Under the pieces are notes generated by a model. That model was not told where the DNA came from. It ran no database searches and saw only the letters and a list, made by a program, of their open reading frames with translations. From contig JBNRMJ010000031.1 in the NCBI GenBank assembly GCA_050309435.1, forward strand, positions 1-64,000: DNA of 64,000 nt. Direction: 5' to 3'. Numbering within the stretch: the first letter of the stretch is position 1; every line of letters starts with the position of its first letter. Shown one piece after another: positions 32,224-41,227 of this stretch. The DNA comes from CAYXVJ01 sp050309435 (GTDB lineage: Bacteria > Bacillota > Clostridia > Saccharofermentanales > Fastidiosipilaceae). The position numbers were made by a program, and so were the translations under genes.

Positions 32224-33309
32224 ATGGAACGTGTATATAATTTTTCCGCCGGACCTGCCATGCTTCCGGAAGAAGTTCTTCGAGAAGCACAAGAAGAAAT
32301 CCTGAATTATCGTGACAGTGGTATGTCTGTCATGGAAATGAGTCATCGATCTTCCATTTACCAAAGCATTATTGAAGAAGCTGAAAAAGACCTGCGTGAG
32401 CTGGCAGATATCCCCGATCAATACGAGGTCTTGTTTTTACAAGGCGGTGCTTCCTTGCAATTTTCGATGGTTCCCATGAATCTAATGAGCCATCGGCGTG
32501 CCGACTATATTCTTACCGGAATGTGGGCCAAAAAAGCCGCGAAAGAAGCCGAACGTTACGGTGATATCAGGATTCTTGCCTCGGGTGAAGATAGCGGATT
32601 TAGCGTCATTCCCGACGTCAGCAAACTGGCTGTCAGGCCTGATAGCGATTATGTTTACATCTGCGAGAATAACACCATTTACGGAACCAGGTTCTCTTCT
32701 TTACCCGATGTAAAGGGTCGCCCTCTTGTAGCCGATCAATCTTCTTGTTTCCTATCCGAACCGCTTGATATTAGCAGATACGGAATCATCTTCGCCGGCG
32801 CACAGAAAAATATCGGTCCGGCAGGCGTAACGGTTGTCGTGATTAGAAAAGACCTGATATCAGACGATGTTTTACCCGGGACAGCGACCATGCTGACCTA
32901 TAAAACTCATGCCGACGAACAGTCTCTCTTTAACACGCCGCCCGCTTATGCAATCTATATTTGCGGTAAAGTATTTCGATGGCTTCGCTCTTTGGGTGGT
33001 CTTGAAGCCGTGCGGGAAATCAATTCACGGAAAGCTTCTTTGCTCTATGATTATTTGGATCAAAGCGAATTATTTCATCCCACGGTTCCGGGAAAAGATC
33101 GTTCCTTGATGAACGTACCGTTCGTGACCGGTGATCCGCTTAGCGAAAAACGATTTATTTCATATGCCGAAAAAGAAGGTTTAGTACAACTGAAAGGACA
33201 TCGCAGCGTCGGCGGCATGAGAGCAAGCTTATACAATGCCATGCCACTAAAAGGCGTCGAGAAGTTACTGTCATGCATGCATCGTTTCGAAAAGGAGGAG
33301 CAACTATGA
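32224..33309 (+). CDS. serC: phosphoserine aminotransferase
   Basis: SerC makes phosphoserine from 3-phosphohydroxypyruvate and glutamate, the second step of serine synthesis. The 361 residues show the family opening VYNFSAGPAMLP, FLQGGASLQFS, the PLP-binding Lys in FAGAQKNIGPAGVTVV (near residue 196), TPPAYAIY and SVGGMRASLYNAM. ATG 32224 fits the family; an ATG at 32197 would add nine residues. Its stop overlaps the serA start (ATGA), so serC and serA form one operon covering two steps of the pathway. Confidence 0.96.
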   Translation: MERVYNFSAGPAMLPEEVLREAQEEILNYRDSGMSVMEMSHRSSIYQSIIEEAEKDLRELADIPDQYEVLFLQGGASLQFSMVPMNLMSHRRADYILTGMWAKKAAKEAERYGDIRILASGEDSGFSVIPDVSKLAVRPDSDYVYICENNTIYGTRFSSLPDVKGRPLVADQSSCFLSEPLDISRYGIIFAGAQKNIGPAGVTVVVIRKDLISDDVLPGTATMLTYKTHADEQSLFNTPPAYAIYICGKVFRWLRSLGGLEAVREINSRKASLLYDYLDQSELFHPTVPGKDRSLMNVPFVTGDPLSEKRFISYAEKEGLVQLKGHRSVGGMRASLYNAMPLKGVEKLLSCMHRFEKEEQL

Positions 33310-34505
33310 TACGGAGAGTTCTATGCCTGGATAATATTCACCGTAAGGGTCTGGCTCTATTGGCTTCGAATTACGAACTTTCGTCTGCGGGCGATCCGGC
33401 GGATGCCTGGCTACTTCGTTCAATGAATCTTCATGACATGGATTTTCCGCCGCAGCTGCGCGTCATAGCCAGAGCCGGCGCCGGTGTCAACAACATTCCC
33501 CTGGAGCGCTGTGCAGAAGAAGGAATTGTCGTCATGAATACACCCGGAGCCAATGCCAACGGCGTCAGCGAACTGGTGATCGCTTGTATGGTCCTGGCAT
33601 CCCGTGATATTATCGGTGCCTCCTGCTGGCTCGACCGGCATAAGGAGGATGAGAATATCGCAACTACGGCCGAATCTGTAAAAAAGCAGTACAACGGCAC
33701 AGAACTAAAAGGAAAGGTGCTCGGCATCATCGGTTTAGGTGCGATCGGTCACCTCGTCGCCAATGCCGCAATCGGTCTGGGTATGCATGTACTCGGTTAT
33801 GATCCTTCGATTCCTGTTGAATATGCCTGGCGTCTATCGCGTCAGGTCGAACATATGACGAAGTTAAACGATCTCTTAAGTCGTTCCGACTATCTTACCA
33901 TTCATGTTCCTCTGAACGACCAAACGAAACATCTGATCGATAGAAAAGAACTTCAACAGATGAAAAACGGGGCAATCCTGTTGAATTTCTCACGCGATGC
34001 CTTATGCAACGAGCAGGAAGTACTGAATGCCCTTAATGCCGGAAAACTTCGCCGTTATGTCTGTGACTTTCCCAATGAAGCTAACCTCTTCTTCCCGAAC
34101 ACCATCGTGACACCGCATCTGGGTGCTGCTACCGTGGAATCGGAGGAAAACTGCTCGCAAATGGCCGTCGAGCAGATTATGAACTACCTGGATCGAGGAG
34201 AGATTGCGAACTCGGTTAACTATCCCGATATTTCTCTGGGTCTGCTTCATGCTCCGACAAGGGTGATGGTTTTACATCGAAATGTACCTGCAGCCATACA
34301 GAAAATGAGCGCACTTTTCGGTTCGGCGGGATATAATATCGATCAAATGGTGTCCAACAGCAGAGGGGCTTATGCCGCCGCCCTCTTTGATTTATCAGAA
34401 GATGTGGATGACGAATTTGTCGGCACTCTGGAGGCATACAACGATATTTTACGACTTAGAGTGATACGAAAGGATGGCGGGCAAACGGATGCTTACCGAA
34501 TATAA
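33306..34505 (+). CDS. serA: D-3-phosphoglycerate dehydrogenase
   Basis: SerA oxidises 3-phosphoglycerate, the first step of serine synthesis. The 399 residues contain the substrate-binding RAGAGVNNIP, the NAD-binding GLGAIG (in LGIIGLGAIGHLVANAA), the Arg of NFSRD, the acidic residue in FPNEA and the catalytic His of TPHLGAAT. A C-terminal ACT-like domain (APTRVMVLHRNVPAAIQ and onward) may allow feedback by serine. AAAGGAGG precedes the ATG at 33306, which overlaps the serC stop by four bases. Confidence 0.95.
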   Translation: MIRRVLCLDNIHRKGLALLASNYELSSAGDPADAWLLRSMNLHDMDFPPQLRVIARAGAGVNNIPLERCAEEGIVVMNTPGANANGVSELVIACMVLASRDIIGASCWLDRHKEDENIATTAESVKKQYNGTELKGKVLGIIGLGAIGHLVANAAIGLGMHVLGYDPSIPVEYAWRLSRQVEHMTKLNDLLSRSDYLTIHVPLNDQTKHLIDRKELQQMKNGAILLNFSRDALCNEQEVLNALNAGKLRRYVCDFPNEANLFFPNTIVTPHLGAATVESEENCSQMAVEQIMNYLDRGEIANSVNYPDISLGLLHAPTRVMVLHRNVPAAIQKMSALFGSAGYNIDQMVSNSRGAYAAALFDLSEDVDDEFVGTLEAYNDILRLRVIRKDGGQTDAYRI

Positions 34506-35307
34506 ACTGAAGCAATACGGTTTACCGTTTTTACTGGAGACTAACACGCTGAAAGAAGCCTGCATTTTAGCCGCCAGGCTTGGTTTGTCGTTCGTGGAAT
34601 TAAACAGCAATTTCCCGCAATGTCAGCCTGATGATATGAATCCGCGCTGCCTCTTGGAGCTGGCCCGAACCCATGATATTTTCTTTACGATGCACTTGGA
34701 TGATGCACTTAATATCGCAGATTTCAACAGGCTCGTTCGCAAGGCTTATGTAGAAACTGTTCATAATGCGATTCGTTTGGCGATCGAAGCTGATATCCGC
34801 GTCATTAACATCCATCTGTCCAAAGGAAACATCGTCACCTTACCTGACGGCAAACACTATCTTTTTGAAGAGTATCCCGACTTCTATCATGACATGCTGC
34901 GTGCGTTTCGAGACAGCTGTACGTCATTAATCGGTGGTCATGAGCTGAAGATATGCATTGAAAATACCGACGCCTGGGCATCGTACGAACAAGAAGGTAT
35001 CGATTTGATGCTGGAAAGTCCTGCCTTCGGCTTAACTCTAGATATCGGACACGATCACGCAGGCGGCAATATCGATTTGGCGTATATCGAGAAACACATC
35101 GACAAGCTTCATCATATGCATGCCCACGATGGAAAAGGAAGCATCAATCATCAGGCTCTCGGCAGTGGTGAAATACCTCTGGAAAATCGTCTCCGCATGG
35201 CCATGGAACGAAACGCCACAATCGTTTTGGAGACCAAGACGATCGAGGCTTTACACAGGTCCGTCGAGTGGCTTCGCGCAGGTAACGATCCATATAAGAA
35301 AATATAG
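34489..35307 (+). CDS. sugar-phosphate isomerase/epimerase family TIM-barrel protein
   Basis: A 272-residue member of the xylose isomerase-like/AP-endonuclease-2 superfamily, with metal-ligand motifs expected for a TIM barrel: FVELN, NIHLSKG, ICIENTDAW (Glu), LTLDIGHDHAGG (Asp, His), MHAHDGKG (His, Asp) and IVLETK (Glu). The substrate is unknown. The start may be ATG 34489 (GGCGGG seven bases upstream) or ATG 34474; both lie inside the end of serA. It is co-transcribed with serCA and followed by a hairpin. A role linked to serine metabolism is possible but unsupported. Confidence 0.82.
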   Translation: MLTEYKLKQYGLPFLLETNTLKEACILAARLGLSFVELNSNFPQCQPDDMNPRCLLELARTHDIFFTMHLDDALNIADFNRLVRKAYVETVHNAIRLAIEADIRVINIHLSKGNIVTLPDGKHYLFEEYPDFYHDMLRAFRDSCTSLIGGHELKICIENTDAWASYEQEGIDLMLESPAFGLTLDIGHDHAGGNIDLAYIEKHIDKLHHMHAHDGKGSINHQALGSGEIPLENRLRMAMERNATIVLETKTIEALHRSVEWLRAGNDPYKKI

Positions 35308-35320
35308 ACATTAACAATCA

Positions 35321-35346
35321 AGCCTGAGATATCAGGCTATTCTTAT
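35321..35346 (+). terminator. terminator candidate after serC-serA-isomerase
   Basis: The perfect 7-bp stem AGCCTGA/TCAGGCT with loop GATA is followed by a weak T-tract (ATTCTTATGTT). Confidence 0.5.
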
Positions 35347-35387
35347 GTTATCATGCTCATAAAAAGATTGATACAAGGAAGCTTTTT

Positions 35388-36423
35388 ATGATGTCATTGC
35401 TACTGGCCATTATCTATCTGGCATTTATCAGCCTCGGTTTACCCGATTCGCTGCTCGGAGCAGCATGGCCGAACATGTTTCGCGAGCTGAACGTTCCCCT
35501 GTCATATGCGGGAATCGTCAGCATGATCATCGCAGGCGGCACAATTGTTTCCAGCTTGTCTTCGGATCGCTTAAACAGACGGCTCGGTACGGGCCTTGTA
35601 ACGGCTATCAGTGTACTGATGACAGCGCTTGCCCTTTTCGGCTTCGCCAGATCCGATGATTTTATATTAATCTGCTTATGGGCAGCTCCCTACGGACTGG
35701 GAGCGGGAGCCGTTGATGCGGCCTTAAACAACTATGTTGCGCTGAACTACAGCTCGCGACATATGAGCTGGTTGCATTGTTTCTGGGGCGTCGGTGTTTC
35801 CGTCAGCCCCTACATCATGAGCTATGCCCTCACCCATAACAGCTGGAATCTTGGTTATCGCATAGTATCTCTGATTCAGATTGTATTAAGTGCTTTCTTG
35901 TTCCTGAGCCTTCCGCTTTGGAAAAATCGCAGGATCCGATATAATGGTGCTGTCCAGGCGCCTCGTAAAACTAGGTATCACGCTCGGATGTTTTCTCAAC
36001 GGCTTTATTTCGGAGCGTTTCGGAGACCATGCCTTGATTCGTTTCGGCATCCTGGTCATCATCGGCGGGATCGTCCTCCTGGGCCTGCCTCTTCCCTTCG
36101 TCGAACCTACTCTTCTGGGTTTAATCGTGATCGGACTGGGCTGTGCGCCGATATATCCTTCCATTATTCATGCAACCCCGTATAATTTCGGAGCCGAAAA
36201 CTCTCAGGCTATTATCGGCATTCAGATGGCCAGCGCTTATACCGGCAGTACGCTGATGCCCCCTCTATTCGGTCTTATTGCTCAGCATATTCATGTCGGT
36301 TTGTATCCACTTTACTTGATTGCCTTTGCCATGTTGATGCTTTTTACGTCCGAACGGCTGTTTCGCGTCGTGCAGCGTGAGAAGATGCTTCCGAAAGCAA
36401 CTCCGCTTATCATAGAAGACTAA
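35388..36423 (+). pseudogene. MFS transporter (fucose-permease-like), broken by internal deletion and frameshift
   Basis: The first frame gives a good N-terminal half of a major-facilitator permease (GLPDSLLGAAWPNMF ... AAPYGLGAGAVDAALNNYVA, six membrane helices to about residue 180). It then turns into a nonsense, Arg/His-rich stretch from about 35,945. The second half (LGITLGCFLNGFISERFGDHALIRFG ... and four or five more helices) continues in another frame from about 35,965 to 36,423. The segment that should hold helix 7 is missing, so a deletion as well as a frameshift occurred. The start at 35388 follows AAGGAAG. Probably non-functional. Confidence 0.8.
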
Positions 36424-36489
36424 AGTTTTCCTAATCGTTTTCCAATAAAGCGTCAATCCTCTTCCTATGCGGGCGGGATATGCTATAGA

Positions 36490-36506
36490 CATCACATGTG
36501 GTGATG
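36490..36506. promoter_or_regulatory. palindrome before the DUF4342 gene
   Basis: CATCAC-ATGTG-GTGATG is a perfect inverted repeat 18 bp upstream of the start codon, close after a TATAGA -10-like sequence. Possibly an operator of the DUF4342-regulator-kinase operon. Confidence 0.3.
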
Positions 36507-36524
36507 GAAAAAGGAGGACAAATG

Positions 36525-37184
36525 ATGTTTGATTTAGATAAGGTTGAGAAATTAAGAGAAAAAGCAGGCGTTAGCTACGAAGAAGCCAAAGAAGTATTAA
36601 GCGAGACCAACGGAGATATCCTGGATGCCTTTATTCTCCTCGAGCAACGCGGCCGCATTCCCAAAGCTGAACAAAGCTCGAAAGCAGATACGGCTTCTTA
36701 TGCAGAAACGAAAGAAACTCAGGATTCATATCACGATTATGCAAACACCGGTAAGAAGATTCATGACGATCAGATTTCATTTGGTGAACTGCTCGGACGT
36801 TTCTTCGGCTTCATCGGCCGGATTATCCGCCGCGGCAACAGCAACAGTCTTCATGTCACCAGGCATTCGGATGAAATCGTTTCCATCCCTTTGACAATTC
36901 TGGTACTGCTGCTCGTCTTTGCTTTCTGGGTGGTCTTTCCCCTTCTGATCATCGGTCTCTTCTGCGGGTTCCGTTATCAGTTCAGCGGTCCCGATCTGGG
37001 AACCGAGACGGTTAACAACACGATGAACAACGTGTCGGAAGCCACCAGAAAAGCCGTATATAATGTGAAGGAAGCAGCCGGCGATTTCGCCAAGGATGTA
37101 AAAAAAGGAACAGGAGATTACACTCATGACGAGACCGAAGGACGAGGTAAAGGACCAAGCGACGGCGTCGATTCTTCTAATTGA
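36525..37184 (+). CDS. DUF4342 (UBA-like) membrane protein
   Basis: A 219-residue protein. Residues 1-45 (MFDLDKVEKLREKAGVSYEEAKEVLSETNGDILDAFILLEQRG) form a UBA-like three-helix domain of the DUF4342 type. One or two membrane spans lie near 125-155, followed by a soluble helical tail with repeated T/VK pattern. AAAGGAGG precedes an ATG-ATG doublet (36522/36525). The last 59 bp overlap the response-regulator gene, so it is the first gene of a three-gene operon with the following two-component pair. Function unknown; a sensor or modulator of the kinase is a guess. Confidence 0.75.
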   Translation: MFDLDKVEKLREKAGVSYEEAKEVLSETNGDILDAFILLEQRGRIPKAEQSSKADTASYAETKETQDSYHDYANTGKKIHDDQISFGELLGRFFGFIGRIIRRGNSNSLHVTRHSDEIVSIPLTILVLLLVFAFWVVFPLLIIGLFCGFRYQFSGPDLGTETVNNTMNNVSEATRKAVYNVKEAAGDFAKDVKKGTGDYTHDETEGRGKGPSDGVDSSN

Positions 37185-37851
37185 AGACGAAGAGAAAATC
37201 GCCCGTTTTATTGAACTGGAACTTAAGTTTGAAGGTTATGATATCGTCAAATCGTTTAACGGAAGAGACGGGTTGGACTTAGCGCTGACCCGCTCTTTTG
37301 ATTTGATTTTACTGGATATCATGTTGCCGGGCTTAAACGGCCTCGAGGTCCTGCGCAGGATTCGCAGACAGTCGGATGTACCCGTAATCATGCTGACGGC
37401 CCGGGACGAAGTGATGGATAAGGTTACCGGCCTGGATGCCGGAGCAAACGACTATATCACCAAGCCCTTTGCCATTGAGGAACTGCTGGCTCGCATCCGT
37501 GCCCATTTAAGGCTGAAAAACGACGATGAACCTTCGAAGTCCCCTGCACGCTTTACGGCCGGTGATCTATGGCTGGATCCCGAAAGCAGAGAATGCGGTA
37601 TCAAAGAAGATTTTATCGATCTGACCAGGCGGGAGTTTGATCTCTTGTTATGCCTTATCGAAAATAAAGGACGGGTCATGAGCCGTGACCAGCTTCTCGA
37701 GCAAGTCTGGGATTACAGCTTCGACGGCGGAACCAATACCGTGGATGTCTATATTCGCTACCTGAGAGCCAAAATAGAAGAACCGTACGATCTGAAGATG
37801 ATCAGGACGGTTCGAGGCATCGGCTACATGCTGAAAGATCCGGAAGATTAA
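37126..37851 (+). CDS. OmpR-family response regulator (ArlR-like)
   Basis: A 241-residue regulator: receiver with ILLIEDEEKIARFIELELKFEGY (acidic pair), phosphoacceptor Asp in LILLDIMLPGLNG, Thr in IMLTARD and Lys in DYITKPFAIEE, then a winged helix (LTRREFDLLLCLIENKG ... GGTNTVDVYIRYLRAKI ... TVRGIGYMLK). The sequence is close to ArlR/CssR-type regulators of Bacillota, but the target genes are unknown. AGGAGATTAC precedes the ATG, located within the DUF4342 coding end. The kinase starts 26 bp after its stop. Confidence 0.93.
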   Translation: MTRPKDEVKDQATASILLIEDEEKIARFIELELKFEGYDIVKSFNGRDGLDLALTRSFDLILLDIMLPGLNGLEVLRRIRRQSDVPVIMLTARDEVMDKVTGLDAGANDYITKPFAIEELLARIRAHLRLKNDDEPSKSPARFTAGDLWLDPESRECGIKEDFIDLTRREFDLLLCLIENKGRVMSRDQLLEQVWDYSFDGGTNTVDVYIRYLRAKIEEPYDLKMIRTVRGIGYMLKDPED

Positions 37852-37877
37852 GCAACTGTCACTGCGAGAGATATTAC

Positions 37878-39377
37878 ATGAACGATGATATGAATCAGAA
37901 CACGATAAACCAGGCGACGAAACCTAAAGCATTAGCCGAGAAAGTCCGCTCCTCTCTGGTTTTACAAATCAATCTGCGTGCCATTTCCATGCTCGTGGTT
38001 GGATTTCTTCTGTTTAACATCATCGTCATTCTGGCTTACATGTCATTGTCCGTCTGGCGAATCGACAGACAGGTCAATAAGCTTCTGTCAACCTACAGCG
38101 ACGAGGAACTCATTGAGGACAGCCGTCCCGCAGAAATCATCGGTTTCACCGAGCGTAAGCCGGGTCGTAATCAGGGCGAGATTATTGTACTGGACAATTG
38201 GTTTTACGAAACACGCACGCCGGTTTCATATGATTACGAACAGCAGATATATATACCGGCCGAAACAGCAGGCGTCAATCATATCGAACGCATTGGCAGT
38301 ATCGCATATGAAATCGTTTTAAGTCCCTCAAACCAAAGTATGATCTTATCGCTTCAGCTTGGAAACTATCTGGCTATACCGTTTTGGATGCTGATCAGTC
38401 TGGTTATCATGGAGATTATCTATGTACTGTCTAAAATCGGCTCAAGTACCAGAGCTGTTCGCCGTATCCTCTCCCCTCTGGATGAACTGACCGCCGCGAC
38501 TAAGACACTCCAACAGGTAACCGCCGCGGATGATGTACTTAGCGAAGAGGAACTCGAAGCACTGGCCGTAGAGCTTCGCGGTATCGATGCCGGCAGCCTC
38601 GACAAACGTCTGGTGGTCAGTAGCGAACAAAATGAACTTCAAGGTTTAGCCGAGTCGATTAACGGTATGCTCGAACGAATTCGTCTAAGCTATCAGAGTC
38701 AGATCCGTTTTGTTTCGGATGCCTCTCACGAACTGCGTACGCCTATAGCGGTCATTCAAGGCTATATTAATCTGCTGGATCGCTGGGGTAAAGAAGATTC
38801 CGAAGTCCGGGATGAAGCCATCGCAGCCATCAAGTCCGAGACCGAGAGCATGAAAATACTCATCGAGCAACTGCTCTTCCTGGCTCGCGGTGAAAACAAA
38901 ACATTAAAGCTGAATCCGGAATATCTGGATGCCTGCGATCTGGCTGACGAAATTACGAAAGAAGCACGCCTGATCGATTCGACCCATCCCTATGAACTGG
39001 TCTGTACGAACACAGCACTCATCTATGCCGATAAGCAGTTGATAAAACAAGCCATACGTATATTAATCGAGAACGCCGAAAAATATTCGCCGGACGGAGA
39101 AGCAATTCGTATCAAAGTCCGTTGTGTGGAGGATAAGGTTTCCATCGAAGTGCAGGATAACGGTATCGGGATCGCAGCGGAGGATATCGGCCGTATTTTC
39201 GACCGTTTCTATCGCTCCGACGAGTCTCGAGCCAGAAGCACGGGAGGATCGGGTCTGGGACTGGCCATCGCTCAGTGGATCGCACAGCAGCATAAAGGGC
39301 ATTACGAAGTAATCAGTCGCCTGGATATCGGCACCAGAATCAGCCTTGTACTGCCAGCCGCGAACTTAAATGGATAA
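37878..39377 (+). CDS. sensor histidine kinase (ArlS-like)
   Basis: A 499-residue kinase with N-terminal membrane helix (about 35-58), extracytoplasmic loop (about 60-155), second helix (about 160-187), HAMP-like linker, phosphoacceptor His in VSDASHELRTPIAVIQGYINLLDRWG, and the ATPase domain with ENAEKYSPDG, DNGIGIAAEDIGRIFDRFYR and GGSGLGLAIAQWIA. The Trp-Gly after the His box (LLDRWG) is typical of the ArlS group. Its last 12 bp overlap the convergent flavoprotein gene at 39366, without a terminator between. Confidence 0.93.
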   Translation: MNDDMNQNTINQATKPKALAEKVRSSLVLQINLRAISMLVVGFLLFNIIVILAYMSLSVWRIDRQVNKLLSTYSDEELIEDSRPAEIIGFTERKPGRNQGEIIVLDNWFYETRTPVSYDYEQQIYIPAETAGVNHIERIGSIAYEIVLSPSNQSMILSLQLGNYLAIPFWMLISLVIMEIIYVLSKIGSSTRAVRRILSPLDELTAATKTLQQVTAADDVLSEEELEALAVELRGIDAGSLDKRLVVSSEQNELQGLAESINGMLERIRLSYQSQIRFVSDASHELRTPIAVIQGYINLLDRWGKEDSEVRDEAIAAIKSETESMKILIEQLLFLARGENKTLKLNPEYLDACDLADEITKEARLIDSTHPYELVCTNTALIYADKQLIKQAIRILIENAEKYSPDGEAIRIKVRCVEDKVSIEVQDNGIGIAAEDIGRIFDRFYRSDESRARSTGGSGLGLAIAQWIAQQHKGHYEVISRLDIGTRISLVLPAANLNG

Positions 39378-40631
39378 ACTATCCGCGGCGGCACAAGCAG
39401 TGCTGAAGGCTGCCTGCAGATTGTAACCGCCGGTATCTCCGTCAATGTCCAGCAGCTCGCCGCAAACATAAAGACCGGGGAAGGTTTTAATTTCCATGGT
39501 TTTGGGATTTACTTCTTTTGTCTTTACACCGCCGCGACAAACCATACCCGTGACCAGTTTCCCTTTTTTGAGAGTCGGAATATCCATGCGGGTCAGATCC
39601 TCTGCAATTTTCCGCCATTCTTTCATGGAGAGATCGGCTACGCGCTTACCTGCTACAGACGGCCAATACCGGTTGCAACATAACATGGCAAAGCGAGACG
39701 CAAGTAAAGTAGCGAGAAGATTCGTGATCTCCATTTTCGCTTTTTCCTCTCGGTAGCGTAGCAAATTCACGAGTAAGCTATCCGGATTCTCACCCGGGAA
39801 GAGATTCAAAACAAGTCCCTCACCTTCGTCAGCCAGGTCGGCCGAAAGATTAATGGCTGCCGGGCCGGACAAACCGCGATGCGTAATAAGAAGGTCGCCC
39901 ACGGACTCTCTGGATCCTTTTTTCTTTAAACTCAATCGTATATTTTTCAAGGTCAAACCGCTAAGTTCGGTGAAATCCCGACTTACTTCGGCGTCAAGCC
40001 AGCGAAGATCGGTTAATGCTGCGCTAAATGGACTTGTCTCGACTCCAAGATCGCCGAGCACACGACCAAGCTTCCCGTTTGAACCTGTTCCCGGATAAGA
40101 AGCCCCGCCGCCGGCGAAGATAACATTCTCGGCCATTACCTCTCTTCCGTCCGCCAGGCTTAAACACCATCGGGCCGTACGCTCGCCAAGACTTTTCACG
40201 GCGATTACTTCGGATTCGTAACTGATTAGGTATCCTTTCTTCCGGATGTGCGATAAAAGAGCATCGCGAACATCTTCGGCTTTCTCGGAGCGCGGGAATA
40301 CCCTGCCTTCGCTATCCACCTTGGTCGCCAGGCCGAGTTCAAGAAAATGACTTCTTAACACTACGGGATCGTAGCGATGTAAAGCACTGGTGAGGAAGCG
40401 CGGACTCCCGTGATAGTGAGACAAGAGCTCGGTGACTGTTGCATCATGTGTAATATTACAGCGACCTCCACCGGTCAGCAGTAATTTTCTGCCGCATTCT
40501 TTTCCCTTCTCAAGGATCAAGACCGGCGCGGTTGTCACAAGTTTACTGGCGGCAAACAAGCCTGCCGCACCTCCGCCGACGATAACGACAGACCAGATCC
40601 GATCTAGATTTACAGCTTTAGGCGATTTCAT
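39366..40631 (-). CDS. BaiN/HI0933-like FAD-dependent oxidoreductase
   Basis: A 421-residue flavoprotein of the HI0933/BaiN family. FAD-binding GGGAAGLFAA near residue 19, then ILEKGKECGRKLLLTGGGRCNITH, ENVIFAGGGASYPGTGSNG, and the C-terminal FPGLYVCGELLDIDGDTGGYNLQAAFSTA are all family signatures. BaiN acts in bile-acid dehydroxylation in some gut Clostridia, but most members have no known substrate, and no bile-acid gene is near. The ATG at 40631 has a weak site (GAGAAC). It overlaps the kinase end on the other strand. Confidence 0.87.
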   Translation of the reverse strand: MKSPKAVNLDRIWSVVIVGGGAAGLFAASKLVTTAPVLILEKGKECGRKLLLTGGGRCNITHDATVTELLSHYHGSPRFLTSALHRYDPVVLRSHFLELGLATKVDSEGRVFPRSEKAEDVRDALLSHIRKKGYLISYESEVIAVKSLGERTARWCLSLADGREVMAENVIFAGGGASYPGTGSNGKLGRVLGDLGVETSPFSAALTDLRWLDAEVSRDFTELSGLTLKNIRLSLKKKGSRESVGDLLITHRGLSGPAAINLSADLADEGEGLVLNLFPGENPDSLLVNLLRYREEKAKMEITNLLATLLASRFAMLCCNRYWPSVAGKRVADLSMKEWRKIAEDLTRMDIPTLKKGKLVTGMVCRGGVKTKEVNPKTMEIKTFPGLYVCGELLDIDGDTGGYNLQAAFSTACAAADSLSI

Positions 40632-40681
40632 ATCTTGTTCTCAGCACAGAAGCATGCCGGTAAAAGCTTTCGATTCTGTTC

Positions 40682-41158
40682 TTACTTTCTTTTTCGATTC
40701 TCTTTAATTACTTTTTCGTAAAGTGAAATATACTCGTCTACCGTGATCTTCCGGCAGAGTTCGGCGATTAAATCCCAGGGGATTTTCTTCTCGCTGCTAA
40801 ATCGGATACAAGATTTTCCGATATCGAGCTTGCCGTATCCTTTACTCTCATATGCTTCGCAAAACCACTTATGTAACTCCGGATCCGCATAAATCGCACT
40901 GTGATAGAGCGCATAATGACGCTTCTGAGCCGCGACGGAGATAAATCCGAGCGGTTTGGTCGGATCGACATGGTAGCCGGCCGGATAAGTCGTGAACGGG
41001 ATAACGAAACTAATCATGTCATAGAGTAAGGTTTCTTCGAAGCCCGGCGGCAGATTCTCTTTAACGGTATCACGCAAACGTTCCAGAATGGCAGCGCGAT
41101 CGGGCTCGAGTGCGGCCAGATGATCGGTGATGTCCTTTGCTATAATTTTCAATACCAT
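40682..41158 (-). CDS. DUF1801 (YdhG-like) protein
   Basis: A 158-residue protein with the DUF1801 pattern: LRDTVKENLPPGFEETLLYDMISFVIPF, then KPLGFISVAAQKRHYALYHSAIY and KSCIRFSSEKKIPWDLIAELCRKITVDEYISLYEK. The fold is related to YdeI/frataxin-like domains of unknown function. A GGAGG site is only two bases from the ATG at 41158, so the TTG at 41152 could be the real start. It sits between murJ and the BaiN-like gene, all on the minus strand. Confidence 0.82.
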   Translation of the reverse strand: MVLKIIAKDITDHLAALEPDRAAILERLRDTVKENLPPGFEETLLYDMISFVIPFTTYPAGYHVDPTKPLGFISVAAQKRHYALYHSAIYADPELHKWFCEAYESKGYGKLDIGKSCIRFSSEKKIPWDLIAELCRKITVDEYISLYEKVIKENRKRK

Positions 41159-41227
41159 ATCCTCCCTAAGGAATACTATGCATTGAATGTAGCTCATAAA
41201 GAAGACCGGCGGGTGTAACGCTTGAGC

